Assembly: GCF_005117025.1 (NCBI RefSeq)
Contig: NZ_SWCO01000001.1
Location: 124,001-188,000 of the forward strand
Origin: Alteromonas portus
GTDB lineage: Bacteria; Pseudomonadota; Gammaproteobacteria; Enterobacterales; Alteromonadaceae
Direction of reading: 5' to 3'
Length of the DNA stretch: 64,000 nucleotides
This document shows, piece by piece, positions 9,362-18,734 of this stretch (positions within the stretch are counted from its first letter, which is position 1; each line of letters begins with the position of its first letter). Below the pieces are notes generated by a model. That model was not told the DNA's origin, ran no database searches, and saw only the letters and a list, made by a program, of their open reading frames with translations. The position numbers were made by a program, and so were the translations under genes.

Positions 9362-9392
9362 AGCTAGCTTAGTTGAGCTGCTGAACTCGCCT

Positions 9393-9418
9393 CGGGTTTA
9401 TTGCCTTCAATAAACCCG
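9393..9418. terminator. Convergent terminator hairpin
   Basis: An 11-base perfect stem, CGGGTTTATTG with CAATAAACCCG, closes a four-base loop between the plus-strand amidohydrolase and the minus-strand dehydratase, which converge here. There is only a short T run after it. Confidence 0.75.
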
Positions 9419-9431
9419 TTAAGTTTCAGTT

Positions 9432-10616
9432 TTATTTAAGCTCAGTTACCGTCATGTGTGGCGAGCGATAAACCACCTCATCGTTTAGATCGATACCAAT
9501 TCCCGGTGTGTCAGGCGCTTCAATAAAGCCGTTTACTGGCTGAGGATCTTGAATACAAAGTTCACGGTTCCAGTCTTTAATAGCGTAGGTATGGTGCTCG
9601 TGAATTAAGAAGTTTGGAATGGCCGTTTCTAAATGTAGGCTTGCCGCTGTTGCAACAGGGCCGCCGCAAACGTGAGCCTGAATACGTACATCGTAAATGT
9701 CGGCATAGTCACACACCTTTTTCGCTTCGGTGAAACCGCCACAAAGGCCAACGTCAGGTTGAAGTACATCAATAGATTGGTCTTCAAGGTAAGGGCGTAC
9801 ATCCCAGCGATGGTACAGGCGCTCACCGCCCGCAATAGGCACGTTCACGTTCTTCGCTACTTTATCGTGAAGCTTTGAGTTAAGGTAATTCACAGGCTCT
9901 TCGTAATATAGACAGCCAATTTCTTCAACGATGTCACCCAGCTGGATAGCCGTTGATGCACCTAATAAGCTGTGACATTCAAAGATGATGTCGCCATCTT
10001 CGCCCATTGTGTCTCTAATCGCCTGAAGGCGGGCTTTGAACAGTTTAAGCTCGGGCTTAGTGAACAGCTTGGTTCTGTCAAAGTGGGTGTTGCCGTCTTT
10101 ATCGTAAACGATGGGGTCAACTTTAACCGCATCGTAACCATCTTTAAGTGCTTTTTCAGTGGCGCGAGCATAGTCAGCAGGGTCGTTAAGCTTGGTCACT
10201 TCTTTGTCCCAATCAAACTGAAGCTGGCTGGCGTAGCTACGAAGCTTGCCATTAGTTTTGCCACCCAGTAATTCGTAAACCGGCAAGCCAAGCGCTTTGC
10301 CTTTAATGTCCCAAAGTGCAGTATCAATGGCGCTCATCGCAGCATAAATAACCGGGCCGCCGCCTAATCCCCAAAAGCCCTCGCGCAGCATTCTCGACCA
10401 AAGCAGTTCGGTGTGAAAAGGATTAAAACCAATCAGCATGGCTTCTGCAATTTCTTTAATCATGTGCGCAGCGGCACTGTGACCCCAATCATAAGCCAGT
10501 CCTGCTTCGCCCACACCGGTAATACCTTCGTCGGTGTACACGCGCACGAAAACTGGGTTCCACTGAGGGCGCTTAGGGCATTCGATATCAAAAATTTCTA
10601 CTTTGGTGACTTTCAT
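9432..10616 (-). CDS. Mandelate racemase/muconate lactonizing enzyme family sugar-acid dehydratase
   Basis: A 394-residue enolase-superfamily enzyme with the N-terminal capping domain and C-terminal barrel. Visible active-site elements are KVDP on strand 2, ECH on strand 3, YYEEP on strand 4, GGERL on strand 5, AHVCGG on strand 7 and HEHH on strand 8, a layout close to galactonate/mannonate dehydratases. The strand-3 metal ligand reads Glu rather than the usual Asp of the galactonate group, so the exact substrate is open. It probably dehydrates a sugar acid to a 2-keto-3-deoxy acid. It lies 55 bases downstream of the aldolase-like gene. Confidence 0.85.
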   Translation of the reverse strand: MKVTKVEIFDIECPKRPQWNPVFVRVYTDEGITGVGEAGLAYDWGHSAAAHMIKEIAEAMLIGFNPFHTELLWSRMLREGFWGLGGGPVIYAAMSAIDTALWDIKGKALGLPVYELLGGKTNGKLRSYASQLQFDWDKEVTKLNDPADYARATEKALKDGYDAVKVDPIVYDKDGNTHFDRTKLFTKPELKLFKARLQAIRDTMGEDGDIIFECHSLLGASTAIQLGDIVEEIGCLYYEEPVNYLNSKLHDKVAKNVNVPIAGGERLYHRWDVRPYLEDQSIDVLQPDVGLCGGFTEAKKVCDYADIYDVRIQAHVCGGPVATAASLHLETAIPNFLIHEHHTYAIKDWNRELCIQDPQPVNGFIEAPDTPGIGIDLNDEVVYRSPHMTVTELK

Positions 10617-10671
10617 AATGTATTAACAATTCCTGTTTGAAATAAGTAGGCGTTTAGCTGACTAAGCTAAA

Positions 10672-11439
10672 TTATTCGCAGAAGCCTGGATCTAGTTTGT
10701 AAGCTTTGCGAAGCATGGCAGGCCATGCTTTTTGTCCGCCCGTTTCGCCGCTGTGCACCACATTGGCCTGTGCGTATATGCCATCAATAATGTTTTGCGG
10801 TATCTCGATAACCTCTTCATTAGACTGCATCAAGGCAAGCTGAATTTCGCACGCACGCTGCAAATCGTAAAAGCGCATAAAGGCGTCGCCAACGGTGGGA
10901 CCAAGGGTTAAACCGCCGTGGTTAGGCAAAAGCATATGGTTAGTGTCGCCGAGGTCGTCCTGCAAACGTTTCTTTTCACTATCATCAACGGCCAGACCTT
11001 CGTAGCCGTGATAAGACAGTGACGGTAGTGAAAACATTGAATACTGGCTCCACGGCTTAAGTCCGCCTTTAACCGATGCGACTGAGATTGTGGCTAGTGT
11101 ATGCAGATGAATAACACACTGGGCATCGTGGCGCACTTCGTGGATAGCACTGTGAATGGTAAAGCCTGCAGGGTTAATGCCGTAAGGCGTATCGTCAAGG
11201 ATGTTACCTTCTAAATCGACTTTAACCAGATTAGAGGCAGTAACCTCGTCAAATGTCAGGCCAAAGGCGTTAACCAAGTAGTGATCAGTGCCCGGTACCT
11301 TGGCTGAAATATGCGTGTAAATAAGGTCGCCCCATCGCATATCTGCAACTAATCGATAGCACGCAGCTAAATCGACACGAGTTTGCCATTCTTGATCAGA
11401 GACTTTGCCTTTTAGGCTTAAGGTTGGGAGTGAAAACAA
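10672..11439 (-). CDS. Class II aldolase/adducin family protein
   Basis: A 255-residue protein of the class II aldolase/adducin fold. The zinc-site HLHT motif and the later PNHGGLTLG segment are present. By my alignment to fuculose-phosphate aldolase the catalytic Glu (E73 there) is not conserved, so the chemistry may differ. I start it at the TTG at 11439 because AGGAG lies seven bases upstream; an upstream TTG at 11487 in the same frame has no ribosome site. It probably acts with the downstream dehydratase. Confidence 0.8.
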   Translation of the reverse strand: MFSLPTLSLKGKVSDQEWQTRVDLAACYRLVADMRWGDLIYTHISAKVPGTDHYLVNAFGLTFDEVTASNLVKVDLEGNILDDTPYGINPAGFTIHSAIHEVRHDAQCVIHLHTLATISVASVKGGLKPWSQYSMFSLPSLSYHGYEGLAVDDSEKKRLQDDLGDTNHMLLPNHGGLTLGPTVGDAFMRFYDLQRACEIQLALMQSNEEVIEIPQNIIDGIYAQANVVHSGETGGQKAWPAMLRKAYKLDPGFCE

Positions 11440-11504
11440 GCCACTTCTCCTGTTTGTTTTATAGCGACAATTTACCAATACCCGCAACGATGAACAATGC
11501 TTTG

Positions 11505-12050
11505 TCAGCGCTGCTTTATATCGAATTGGGTATAGCCATCGCGCAAGGGAATAAGATCGTCTGCAAACCTCAACCCATCGTGGTCTAGCATAAACGGATC
11601 TGCTTTAATCAATCTTACTACCTCTAGTTTTGCCCATGATGGTGCATCGAAGGTGTCAGGAAGCCGTTCAATGCCGGCGTCTACATCACAACCAAATATG
11701 ACTAAGCCGTTAGAGGTCGTCGAGAGATACGCGCTCACTTCTACATTGAACCCAGTTTCTTCCCATGTTTCCCGGTGAGCGGTACAGGCAAGTGATTCAT
11801 TCTTATCCGAAGTCCCGCCTGGAAAGTCTAATTTGCCAGACAGCCGATGTTCTACCATCAGTACCTTGTTGCCGGTTTTTATTAAACAGGCAGCGCCAAC
11901 AGGAGATTCGCCCATACTACTACCAAGGTGCACACTTTCAGATAAAAGCGCTTCTGAAACGCGGCACATTGGAGAGTTAGGTGAAGATTTTGAACATGCG
12001 AAAAGCGTTAAAACAGCAAATATAGCTGATAAGCGAAATAAGATGACCAT
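11505..12050 (-). CDS. NUDIX hydrolase with lipoprotein signal
   Basis: A 181-residue protein. Residues 1-18 form a hydrophobic signal followed by a lipobox-like LFAC with Cys19, so the mature protein is probably lipid-anchored in the envelope. A full NUDIX box is visible at about residues 78-100 (GG, then E, then RETWEETGF, matching G-x5-E-x7-RE-x2-EE-x-G). NUDIX enzymes hydrolyse nucleoside diphosphates linked to other moieties and are normally cytoplasmic, so an exported form is unusual. It is the last of three minus-strand genes here and diverges from the RND operon. Confidence 0.85.
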   Translation of the reverse strand: MVILFRLSAIFAVLTLFACSKSSPNSPMCRVSEALLSESVHLGSSMGESPVGAACLIKTGNKVLMVEHRLSGKLDFPGGTSDKNESLACTAHRETWEETGFNVEVSAYLSTTSNGLVIFGCDVDAGIERLPDTFDAPSWAKLEVVRLIKADPFMLDHDGLRFADDLIPLRDGYTQFDIKQR

Positions 12051-12286
12051 TGATTTGGGTAAAATACTCTAGTGTCTGTTTGTAATTGTTTTAAAAGCAA
12101 TCATATTTACCACACAGACTCTACGCAAAAATAAAAATAACACAACAAACAATAATAACGCGGTACACGAAACAATGTTTGGGAACGCTCACGTTTGACG
12201 TTAAGCGAATTTGTGTACTTGAGTGTCCGTTGAGCGCTTAAAAAATTCTTGCTCAAAGGAATACTATTTTACCAATAGGAAAGGTT

Positions 12287-13336
12287 ATGTCTTCACGATT
12301 ATCGTTATCACCCTTGTTACTAGGCGTGGTGCTACTTGCTGGCGTTGTGGTGTATTTGAATATGCCTCAGGAAGAAAGTAAACAAAACGCCGGCGCAAGA
12401 GCTACGCCAGTTAAAACGGGCGTTGTTTCGTCTCAAGCCTTTCCTATCACCATAGAGTCACTGGGTACGGCTACCGCAAACGAGTCAGTAAATGTCACTG
12501 CACAAGTTACCGATACGGTAAAGGCAATAAACTTTAATGATGGCGATAAAGTAGTAGAAGGCGAGCTTCTGGTGCAGCTTAATAACACCGAAGAGCGGGC
12601 TAGAGTTGAAGAGCTAAAAGCAAATATTGATGAAGCTAAACGTCAGTTTACCCGTATCGCTGACCTGCGTCAGTCAAATGCAACGTCTGAACAACTTCTC
12701 GATGAACAGCAAGCCCGGGTGAAAGCGCTACAAGCCCAGTTAGACATTGCCTTGGCTCAGCTTAATGACCTTCAAGTTCGCGCGCCATTTAGTGGGTTTT
12801 TAGGCAACCGTGAAATCAGCATTGGTTCACTAGTACAGCCCGGAGACACCATTACTAGTTTAGATGACATTAGTCTCATTAAAGTTGACTTCAGTATTGC
12901 TGAAAATCATCTTGCAAGCGTAGCGAAAGGGCAGTCGGTTAGTGCATCCTCAGTGGCTTATCCTGGGGAAGCATTTACGGGGAAAATCACCAACATCGAC
13001 ACACGCCTTGACCCCATTAGTCGTTCCATTCGCGTGCGGGCAACCATTGATAATCAAGACGGGCGCCTTCGCCCGGGAATGTTGCTTACAGTGGTGGTTG
13101 AAAAACGTGTTCTTAACGCCTTAGTCCTACCGGAAAAAGCATTAGTTCCAGTGCAAGATAAGCAATATGTTTATGTTGTTAAAGATGATGTTGCCCATCA
13201 AACAGAAGTGAAAATAGGCGAACGCCGCCCAGGGCTAGTGCAAATTGTTAGCGGGTTGAATGAAGGGGACGAAGTGATAACCGAAGGCACTCTTCGCGTG
13301 CGCGATCAGTCTCCAGTTAATGTGTTAAACCGCTAG
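12287..13336 (+). CDS. RND efflux periplasmic adaptor (membrane fusion protein)
   Basis: A 349-residue HlyD/AcrA-type adaptor. A single N-terminal hydrophobic anchor (about residues 6-24) is followed by a lipoyl half-motif, a coiled-coil hairpin (about residues 100-160), the second lipoyl half (VRAPFSGFLGNREISIGSLVQPGD) and beta-barrel domains. Start ATG at 12287 has TAGGAAAGG upstream. It forms an operon with the pump gene 13 bases downstream. No outer-membrane channel gene is adjacent, so it must share a TolC-type partner from elsewhere. Confidence 0.93.
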   Translation: MSSRLSLSPLLLGVVLLAGVVVYLNMPQEESKQNAGARATPVKTGVVSSQAFPITIESLGTATANESVNVTAQVTDTVKAINFNDGDKVVEGELLVQLNNTEERARVEELKANIDEAKRQFTRIADLRQSNATSEQLLDEQQARVKALQAQLDIALAQLNDLQVRAPFSGFLGNREISIGSLVQPGDTITSLDDISLIKVDFSIAENHLASVAKGQSVSASSVAYPGEAFTGKITNIDTRLDPISRSIRVRATIDNQDGRLRPGMLLTVVVEKRVLNALVLPEKALVPVQDKQYVYVVKDDVAHQTEVKIGERRPGLVQIVSGLNEGDEVITEGTLRVRDQSPVNVLNR

Positions 13337-13349
13337 GGGGCACGCAGTC

Positions 13350-16300
13350 ATGTTATTGTCAGACGTTTCTGTGAAGCGCCCGGTTTTTGCAACCGTAATC
13401 AATCTACTACTGATTATTTTTGGTATCGTCGCTTTTTCCATGCTGAGTTTGCGCGAATACCCAGATATCGACCCGCCTATTGTATCGGTAAGTACAACCT
13501 ACACGGGCGCCTCTGCGAACATAGTGGAAACCCGAATTACCCAGCTATTAGAAGACAGAATTTCAGGTATTGAGGGGATTAAAAACGTTACATCCACGTC
13601 CCGTAATGGTCGTTCAGACATTACCATCGAATTTAAACTTTCTAGAGATATAGATGCAGCAGCTAATGATGTACGCGAGCGAGTAAGTCGCGCACTTAAT
13701 AACCTGCCAGACCAAGCCGACCCACCAGAAGTATCGAAAGCGAACTCAGATGAAAGTGCCGTGGTGTGGTACAACCTTAGAAGCACGAACCTTAATACTA
13801 TGGAGTTGACGGACTACGCCGAGCGGGTGTTAGTGGACAGGTTATCGATTGTAGATGGCGTGGCCCGCATACAAATTGGCGGTGGCAGACGTTATGCCAT
13901 GAAAGTGTTCTTAGACCGCAATGCTATGGCGGCGAGAGGCATAACCGTAAGTGATGTAGAGCAAGTAATACGTGCTGAAAATGTAGAATTACCAGCAGGT
14001 GAAGTAGAAAGTACAGACCGCAACTTTGAAGTTCGCGTAGCACGCACCTTTCTAACACCTGACGATTTCGCGGCGCTAACGGTTGCCGTAGGAGACAACG
14101 GTTATCTTGTGCGACTTGGTGAAATTGCTAATGTTGAGTTAACCGCCGAAGATGACGAAACCGAGTTTCGTGGCGATGGCGTTAACATGATAGGCCTTGG
14201 TATTATCAAGCAATCAAAAGCAAACACACTTGAAGTAGCCCGCGCAGCGAAAGCGCAAATTGAAAGAATAGAAGCTACTTTGCCAGATAATATCTTTATT
14301 GTGCCAAGCTACGATTCGTCGGTGTTTATCGAAGCGTCGATTGACGAAGTGTATGAAACGCTGGCTATCGCAATGCTAATGGTAGTTATCGTGATTTACC
14401 TTTTCCTGGGAAATATTCGCGCAACGCTTATCCCCGCGGTCACTGTGCCCGTCTCTATTATCGCCGCATTTATTGTGATGTATGCGCTAGGCTTCTCAAT
14501 TAACCTACTAACGCTACTTGCTATGGTATTAGCCATTGGCCTAGTGGTGGATGACGCTATTGTTGTGCTTGAGAACATCTATCGACGTATAGAAATGGGA
14601 GAGCCGCCTATTTTGGCTGCATATCGAGGGGCCAGAGAGGTAGGTTTTGCCGTAATTGCCACGACGTTAGTGTTGATTTCTGTGTTTGTTCCACTGGTAT
14701 TTCTTGAAGGAAATATTGGACGGTTATTTACCGAATTTGCGTTGGCCATTGCTGCAGCAGTGGCATTTTCAAGTTTCACGGCTCTCACGCTATCCCCCAT
14801 GATGGCGTCAAAAATACTTAAAAAGCGCCCCCGTTCTTCTGGCTTTGGTAGTTGGATGGATAAGCGGTTTACACAGCTAGAAACAGGCTATTTTAATACG
14901 TTAGGCAAAACACTCCACCAACCCATTTTGATGCTACTTTTGCTGGTTATTGCGGTGATAGCTTTGGTCCAACTTTCTCAGAAAGTGCCCAGTGAGTTCG
15001 TTCCGAAAGAAGATAGAGGCAACTTTTTTATCTTAATGAATGCACAAGAGGGCGCGAGTTTTGAAAGTAATGCTAGGAACCTAGAGCAAATTGAGAGCGT
15101 TCTAATGCCTTACCGCGAGAGTGGTAAAATTAATCGCCTACTAGTAAGAACGCCAGGTTTTGGTGGCAATGCAGGGATTGCGATAGTTGGCTCGGCAGAC
15201 TGGGATGAACGAGATTTTAGTACATTCTCTTTAATGGACGAAATTAGCGCCAAACTCAACAGTGTGCCTGACGTTCGTGCTTTTGCGATTATGCGTAGCG
15301 GTATTTCCGGAGGTGGGCTAGGTCGTCCTGTTCAGTTTGTATTACAAGGTGACACCTACGAGAACCTGGTTGAGTGGCGCGACACAGTAATACAAAAGGC
15401 CGCGCAAAACCCTGGACTGATTAGGCTAGACTCTGACTATAAAGAAACCTCGCCACAGCTGTTAGTAAATATAAATCGCGACAGGGCAGCAGACCTGGGC
15501 GTATCAATTAGTGATATTGGTAGTACGTTAGAAGTGATGCTAGGACAGCGTAGAGTGTCGACTTTCCTCGATAGAGGTGAGGAATACGATGTCATCATGG
15601 AAGGCATAGAGGAAGACTTCAGAAGCCCTAACAGCATAGAAAATTTATACGTTCGCTCATCTCGCACTGGTGAACTCATTCCCATGGATAACTTACTAAC
15701 ATTCGAAGAGCAGGCAACGTCTGCGCAGCTGAATCGTTATAATCGAATGCGCGCTGTGACAATATCAGCAAATTTAGCAGACGGTTACACCTTGGGTGAA
15801 GCGCTAGCCTACTTGGAAGATATTGTCGCCACGGAATTGCCAGACAATGTGTCTATTGATTACAAAGGCGAGTCTCAACTTTATCAAGAGGCGGGTAACT
15901 CATTTGTTTACGTTTTCATGTTGGCGCTTGCTGTGACATATTTAATATTAGCAGCGCAGTTTGAAAGCTGGGTACACCCATTGGTTATTATGCTCACCGT
16001 GCCGCTGGCCTTGGTTGGTGCCTACATTGGGCTGTTTTTCAGCAATATGACTATCAATATTTACAGTCAAATTGGTTTGGTTATGCTCATCGGACTTGCT
16101 GCCAAAAACGGTATTCTGATTGTGGAGTTTGCTAATCAACTTCGCGACGCAGGTATGGAGTTTGAACAAGCACTTAAGCGAGCAGCCGCCCAGCGTTTAA
16201 GACCCATAGTGATGACAGGCTTTACTACGGTATTTAGCTCACTGCCTCTTGTACTTGCTTCTGGGCCTGGCGCTGAGAGCAGAATGGTGATCGGTATGGT

Positions 16301-16457
16301 TATTTTTTCGGGTGTGCTTCTATCAACATTTATGACCCTCTACGTGGTTCCAACTGCGTACAGTTGGCTAGCAAGAAATACAGGCTCTCCAATGCAGCGA
16401 ACCAATAAAATTGACGAGCTGGAGAAAGCGATCCCCTATAAAAAAGGCGAGTCTTAA
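13350..16457 (+). CDS. RND family efflux permease (HAE1/AcrB type)
   Basis: A 1035-residue inner-membrane pump with the 12-TM, two-repeat RND layout. The proton-relay residues are visible: the Asp pair in LVVDDAIVVLEN (TM4) and the Lys in GLAAKNGILIVEF (TM10). Two large periplasmic loops lie between TM1-2 and TM7-8. It exports hydrophobic or amphiphilic compounds using proton motive force; substrates cannot be read from sequence. It is cotranscribed with the adaptor and ends in a short GC-rich hairpin (about 16446-16466) without a T run. Confidence 0.95.
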   Translation: MLLSDVSVKRPVFATVINLLLIIFGIVAFSMLSLREYPDIDPPIVSVSTTYTGASANIVETRITQLLEDRISGIEGIKNVTSTSRNGRSDITIEFKLSRDIDAAANDVRERVSRALNNLPDQADPPEVSKANSDESAVVWYNLRSTNLNTMELTDYAERVLVDRLSIVDGVARIQIGGGRRYAMKVFLDRNAMAARGITVSDVEQVIRAENVELPAGEVESTDRNFEVRVARTFLTPDDFAALTVAVGDNGYLVRLGEIANVELTAEDDETEFRGDGVNMIGLGIIKQSKANTLEVARAAKAQIERIEATLPDNIFIVPSYDSSVFIEASIDEVYETLAIAMLMVVIVIYLFLGNIRATLIPAVTVPVSIIAAFIVMYALGFSINLLTLLAMVLAIGLVVDDAIVVLENIYRRIEMGEPPILAAYRGAREVGFAVIATTLVLISVFVPLVFLEGNIGRLFTEFALAIAAAVAFSSFTALTLSPMMASKILKKRPRSSGFGSWMDKRFTQLETGYFNTLGKTLHQPILMLLLLVIAVIALVQLSQKVPSEFVPKEDRGNFFILMNAQEGASFESNARNLEQIESVLMPYRESGKINRLLVRTPGFGGNAGIAIVGSADWDERDFSTFSLMDEISAKLNSVPDVRAFAIMRSGISGGGLGRPVQFVLQGDTYENLVEWRDTVIQKAAQNPGLIRLDSDYKETSPQLLVNINRDRAADLGVSISDIGSTLEVMLGQRRVSTFLDRGEEYDVIMEGIEEDFRSPNSIENLYVRSSRTGELIPMDNLLTFEEQATSAQLNRYNRMRAVTISANLADGYTLGEALAYLEDIVATELPDNVSIDYKGESQLYQEAGNSFVYVFMLALAVTYLILAAQFESWVHPLVIMLTVPLALVGAYIGLFFSNMTINIYSQIGLVMLIGLAAKNGILIVEFANQLRDAGMEFEQALKRAAAQRLRPIVMTGFTTVFSSLPLVLASGPGAESRMVIGMVIFSGVLLSTFMTLYVVPTAYSWLARNTGSPMQRTNKIDELEKAIPYKKGES

Positions 16458-16954
16458 CGGCTCGCCCCACTGTTTGTTGTTTGAATTTCACTCAGCCGCC
16501 AACATTCGTTGGCGCAAACTGGATAACCTTAAGGTATGCATTTTCATACTGCAATATAGGTTTCTATCACTTGTGATGCCTGTCTTACTAATTTCAAGTT
16601 GTTGATTTTAAATGCTTATAATCCAAAACAGGTGGTCTATTTAACTTTTTTATAAGCAACTATAAGCTTCAAAGGTATGCATTAGACAATTGTATAGTTG
16701 TTTAACTTTCTACTTTCACTACACTGCGCGCCATTCCCGAATGCTTATATAAGTTATTAATTTATATAAGGTAAAAATTTAAAGCTTAAAGTGGCGAATA
16801 TTGTATTTGTGACCAATACTTACTTCGTTGTAAATGTTTGGACATACAAGCACATGTTTGTTTTATATCGCTCAAATACGCAAATGTCGTTTTTAGCGCC
16901 TTCAAAAATAGTAAAGAGCGATGAGCTAGCATTCACAAAGACTCCAGAGGACAT
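16458..16954. other. AT-rich intergenic region without a supported gene
   Basis: This 500-base AT-rich stretch separates the RND pump from the mini PstS-like gene. A 12-base direct repeat, AAGGTATGCATT, occurs at 16531-16542 and 16672-16683. A very weak Pho-box-like pattern is near 16827-16844. I see no credible ORF with a ribosome site and no RNA gene. Confidence 0.6.
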
Positions 16955-17362
16955 ATGATGAAAAAATGGATACTTGCAGCAGGACTGTGCTGCAACGTTG
17001 CGATTGCTGACGTTGCAGTCATCGTGCATCCCAGCAACGGCGATGCGCTAGACAAAGACAGCATTAGCCGACTTTTCTTAAATAAAGCGAAAGCATTTCC
17101 GAGCGGTACACCAGCACAACCTGTTGCGCTTGCTGAAGGGCAATCGGCAACCGATGAATTTAACGGCAAAGTGTTAAACAAAACCGCAGCACAACTTACT
17201 GCGTTTTGGTCAAAACTTGTGTTTACCGGTAAAGGGCAACCGCCGAAAGCGTTGGGTAGTGACGCAGATGTGATATCTGCGGTAGCAGGAAATCCAAGCG
17301 CTATAGGTTATGTAGACGCTGGCGCTGTGAACGATAGCGTACGTGTCGTCGCGACTTTTTAA
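16955..17362 (+). CDS. Small PstS-like phosphate-binding domain protein
   Basis: A 135-residue exported protein with a signal peptide of about 18 residues (cleavage near AIADVAV). The mature part resembles a single lobe of the PstS-type periplasmic phosphate-binding fold (ISRLFLNKAKAFPSGT, FWSKLVFTGKGQPPK, GNPSAIGYVD), about one third the length of true PstS. Such short relatives are common in marine gammaproteobacteria next to a porin and a chemoreceptor. AGAGGA precedes the start. Function as a ligand-binding or sensing accessory is inferred. Confidence 0.8.
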   Translation: MMKKWILAAGLCCNVAIADVAVIVHPSNGDALDKDSISRLFLNKAKAFPSGTPAQPVALAEGQSATDEFNGKVLNKTAAQLTAFWSKLVFTGKGQPPKALGSDADVISAVAGNPSAIGYVDAGAVNDSVRVVATF

Positions 17363-17396
17363 CTTACCGTTAATACAAAGAATTTAAGGAACACGC

Positions 17397-18578
17397 ATGA
17401 AAACCAAATTAGCTATATTAACTATGGCAGGCCTTTTGGCTACTCCAGCAATAGCCGACATTCAAATTAACGGCTTCGCAAACCTGATTGGCGGTATGAC
17501 ACTGGACGATGATGAGTCAGTGTATGGCTACGACAGCGATTTTAACTTCGACCCTGCAAGTGTTTTTGGTCTTCAGGTACGTGGTGATGTAAGCGACAAA
17601 CTCTCTGCGACCGCACAGCTAGTAGGCCGTGGAAGCGAAGACTACGACGCAGATTTTGAGTGGGCGTACATGACCTATGTGTTGAACAATAACTTCAACA
17701 TCAGCGCCGGTCGTCTACGTATGCCTCTTTTCAAATACTCGGCATCACTTGATATTGGTTACTCTTACCACTGGTTGACTCCACCGGATGCAATTTATGG
17801 CATCGACTTCAATAATATTGACGGTGTTCGCGTTGACTACATGAACTACTCAGGTGACTGGGAGTATGGCGCTCAGCTTACAATGGGGCGCGTTGAAACA
17901 GATACGACTATTTCAGGTACGCCTGCAGCGCTAGAACTGAAAAATGTAGTGGCGGTTTCTTTTGAAGCGACTCGTGACTGGTTCAGCGCTCGTACCTTGC
18001 TTGCGCGTGGAACGACCAGTGCTGTGAACGAAGATTTTGACACATTTGTAGAAGGAATGTCGGCGTTCGGTGCAGCGATACCAAATGCGACGGCGGCGGC
18101 TGAAGGTTTCAGTGTTAATGATGATACTGGTACCTTTTTTGAGGTAGCAGTTGATATCGACAAGTATGATTGGTTTGTAGGTGCAGAATTCACTCAGACT
18201 GAAGTAGATGGCTCTGTAATTGCCGATAATAAAGCCTGGTACGTTACGGCAGGTATGCGCTTCGGTAAGTTTACACCGCACATTACTTATGAAGTTGAAG
18301 AGGCGGATAACGGCACTCAGCTTGGTCTTGTAGCTGCTCTACCTTCAACTATCTCTACCGGAGATGCGGTTACTGATGCGACTTGGGCTTTTGTCTATCA
18401 AGGTGCTGCAGGTATCGCTGCGCAACAAGAGCTAGATGTATCTGCGGTTACTGTGGGTCTTCGTTACGATGTTGAACCAGGCTTTGCGCTTAAAACTGAC
18501 GTAACGTGGTACTCAGACGATCTAAATGATTTAAACGATGCAACATTACTGAAAGTTGGCGTAAATTACACGTTCTAA
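17397..18578 (+). CDS. Outer-membrane porin
   Basis: A 393-residue protein with a signal peptide (cleavage near PAIADIQING) and alternating beta-strand pattern ending in Phe (VGVNYTF), the usual barrel C-terminus. It is about the length of a 16-18-strand porin. It lies 34 bases after the small PstS-like gene with AAGGA before the ATG, so they probably form an operon. The neighbour suggests transport of phosphate or another anion, but the barrel alone does not reveal selectivity. Confidence 0.85.
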   Translation: MKTKLAILTMAGLLATPAIADIQINGFANLIGGMTLDDDESVYGYDSDFNFDPASVFGLQVRGDVSDKLSATAQLVGRGSEDYDADFEWAYMTYVLNNNFNISAGRLRMPLFKYSASLDIGYSYHWLTPPDAIYGIDFNNIDGVRVDYMNYSGDWEYGAQLTMGRVETDTTISGTPAALELKNVVAVSFEATRDWFSARTLLARGTTSAVNEDFDTFVEGMSAFGAAIPNATAAAEGFSVNDDTGTFFEVAVDIDKYDWFVGAEFTQTEVDGSVIADNKAWYVTAGMRFGKFTPHITYEVEEADNGTQLGLVAALPSTISTGDAVTDATWAFVYQGAAGIAAQQELDVSAVTVGLRYDVEPGFALKTDVTWYSDDLNDLNDATLLKVGVNYTF

Positions 18579-18585
18579 CTACCTA

Positions 18586-18617
18586 AGTATGGCCTTGCAC
18601 CATCTGCGAGGCCATAA
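18586..18617 (+). terminator. Hairpin after the porin gene
   Basis: TATGGCCT pairs with AGGCCATA across a 13-base loop 10 bases after the porin stop. There is no strong T run, so termination may be partial and the chemoreceptor gene downstream could still receive read-through. Confidence 0.5.
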
Positions 18618-18734
18618 ATTCACTAAAGTTTTTTGTTTACAGGTAGATAAATTAGGTAGATGTATTAAAGTTCGGTCGTTTTCACCTTTCACTGAAAAGC
18701 GCTGGACGATTATAAAAAAACAGTGGGATAGCTA

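Noticed and set aside
13499..13786. Antisense frames inside the RND pump gene
   Set aside because: Opposite-strand shadows of an unmistakable RND transporter with no independent support.
16411..16605. 64-residue frame overlapping the end of the RND pump
   Set aside because: No ribosome site, mostly within the pump gene and AT-rich gap, no protein-like motif.
16827..16844. Possible Pho box before the mini PstS-like gene
   Set aside because: Half-sites match poorly (TTGTAAA and TGGACAT) and the distance to the start is less convincing than at the two sites reported.
17873..18281. Long antisense reading frames inside the porin gene
   Set aside because: They lie wholly inside a confident gene, have no ribosome site and are typical shadow frames of a codon-biased coding sequence.
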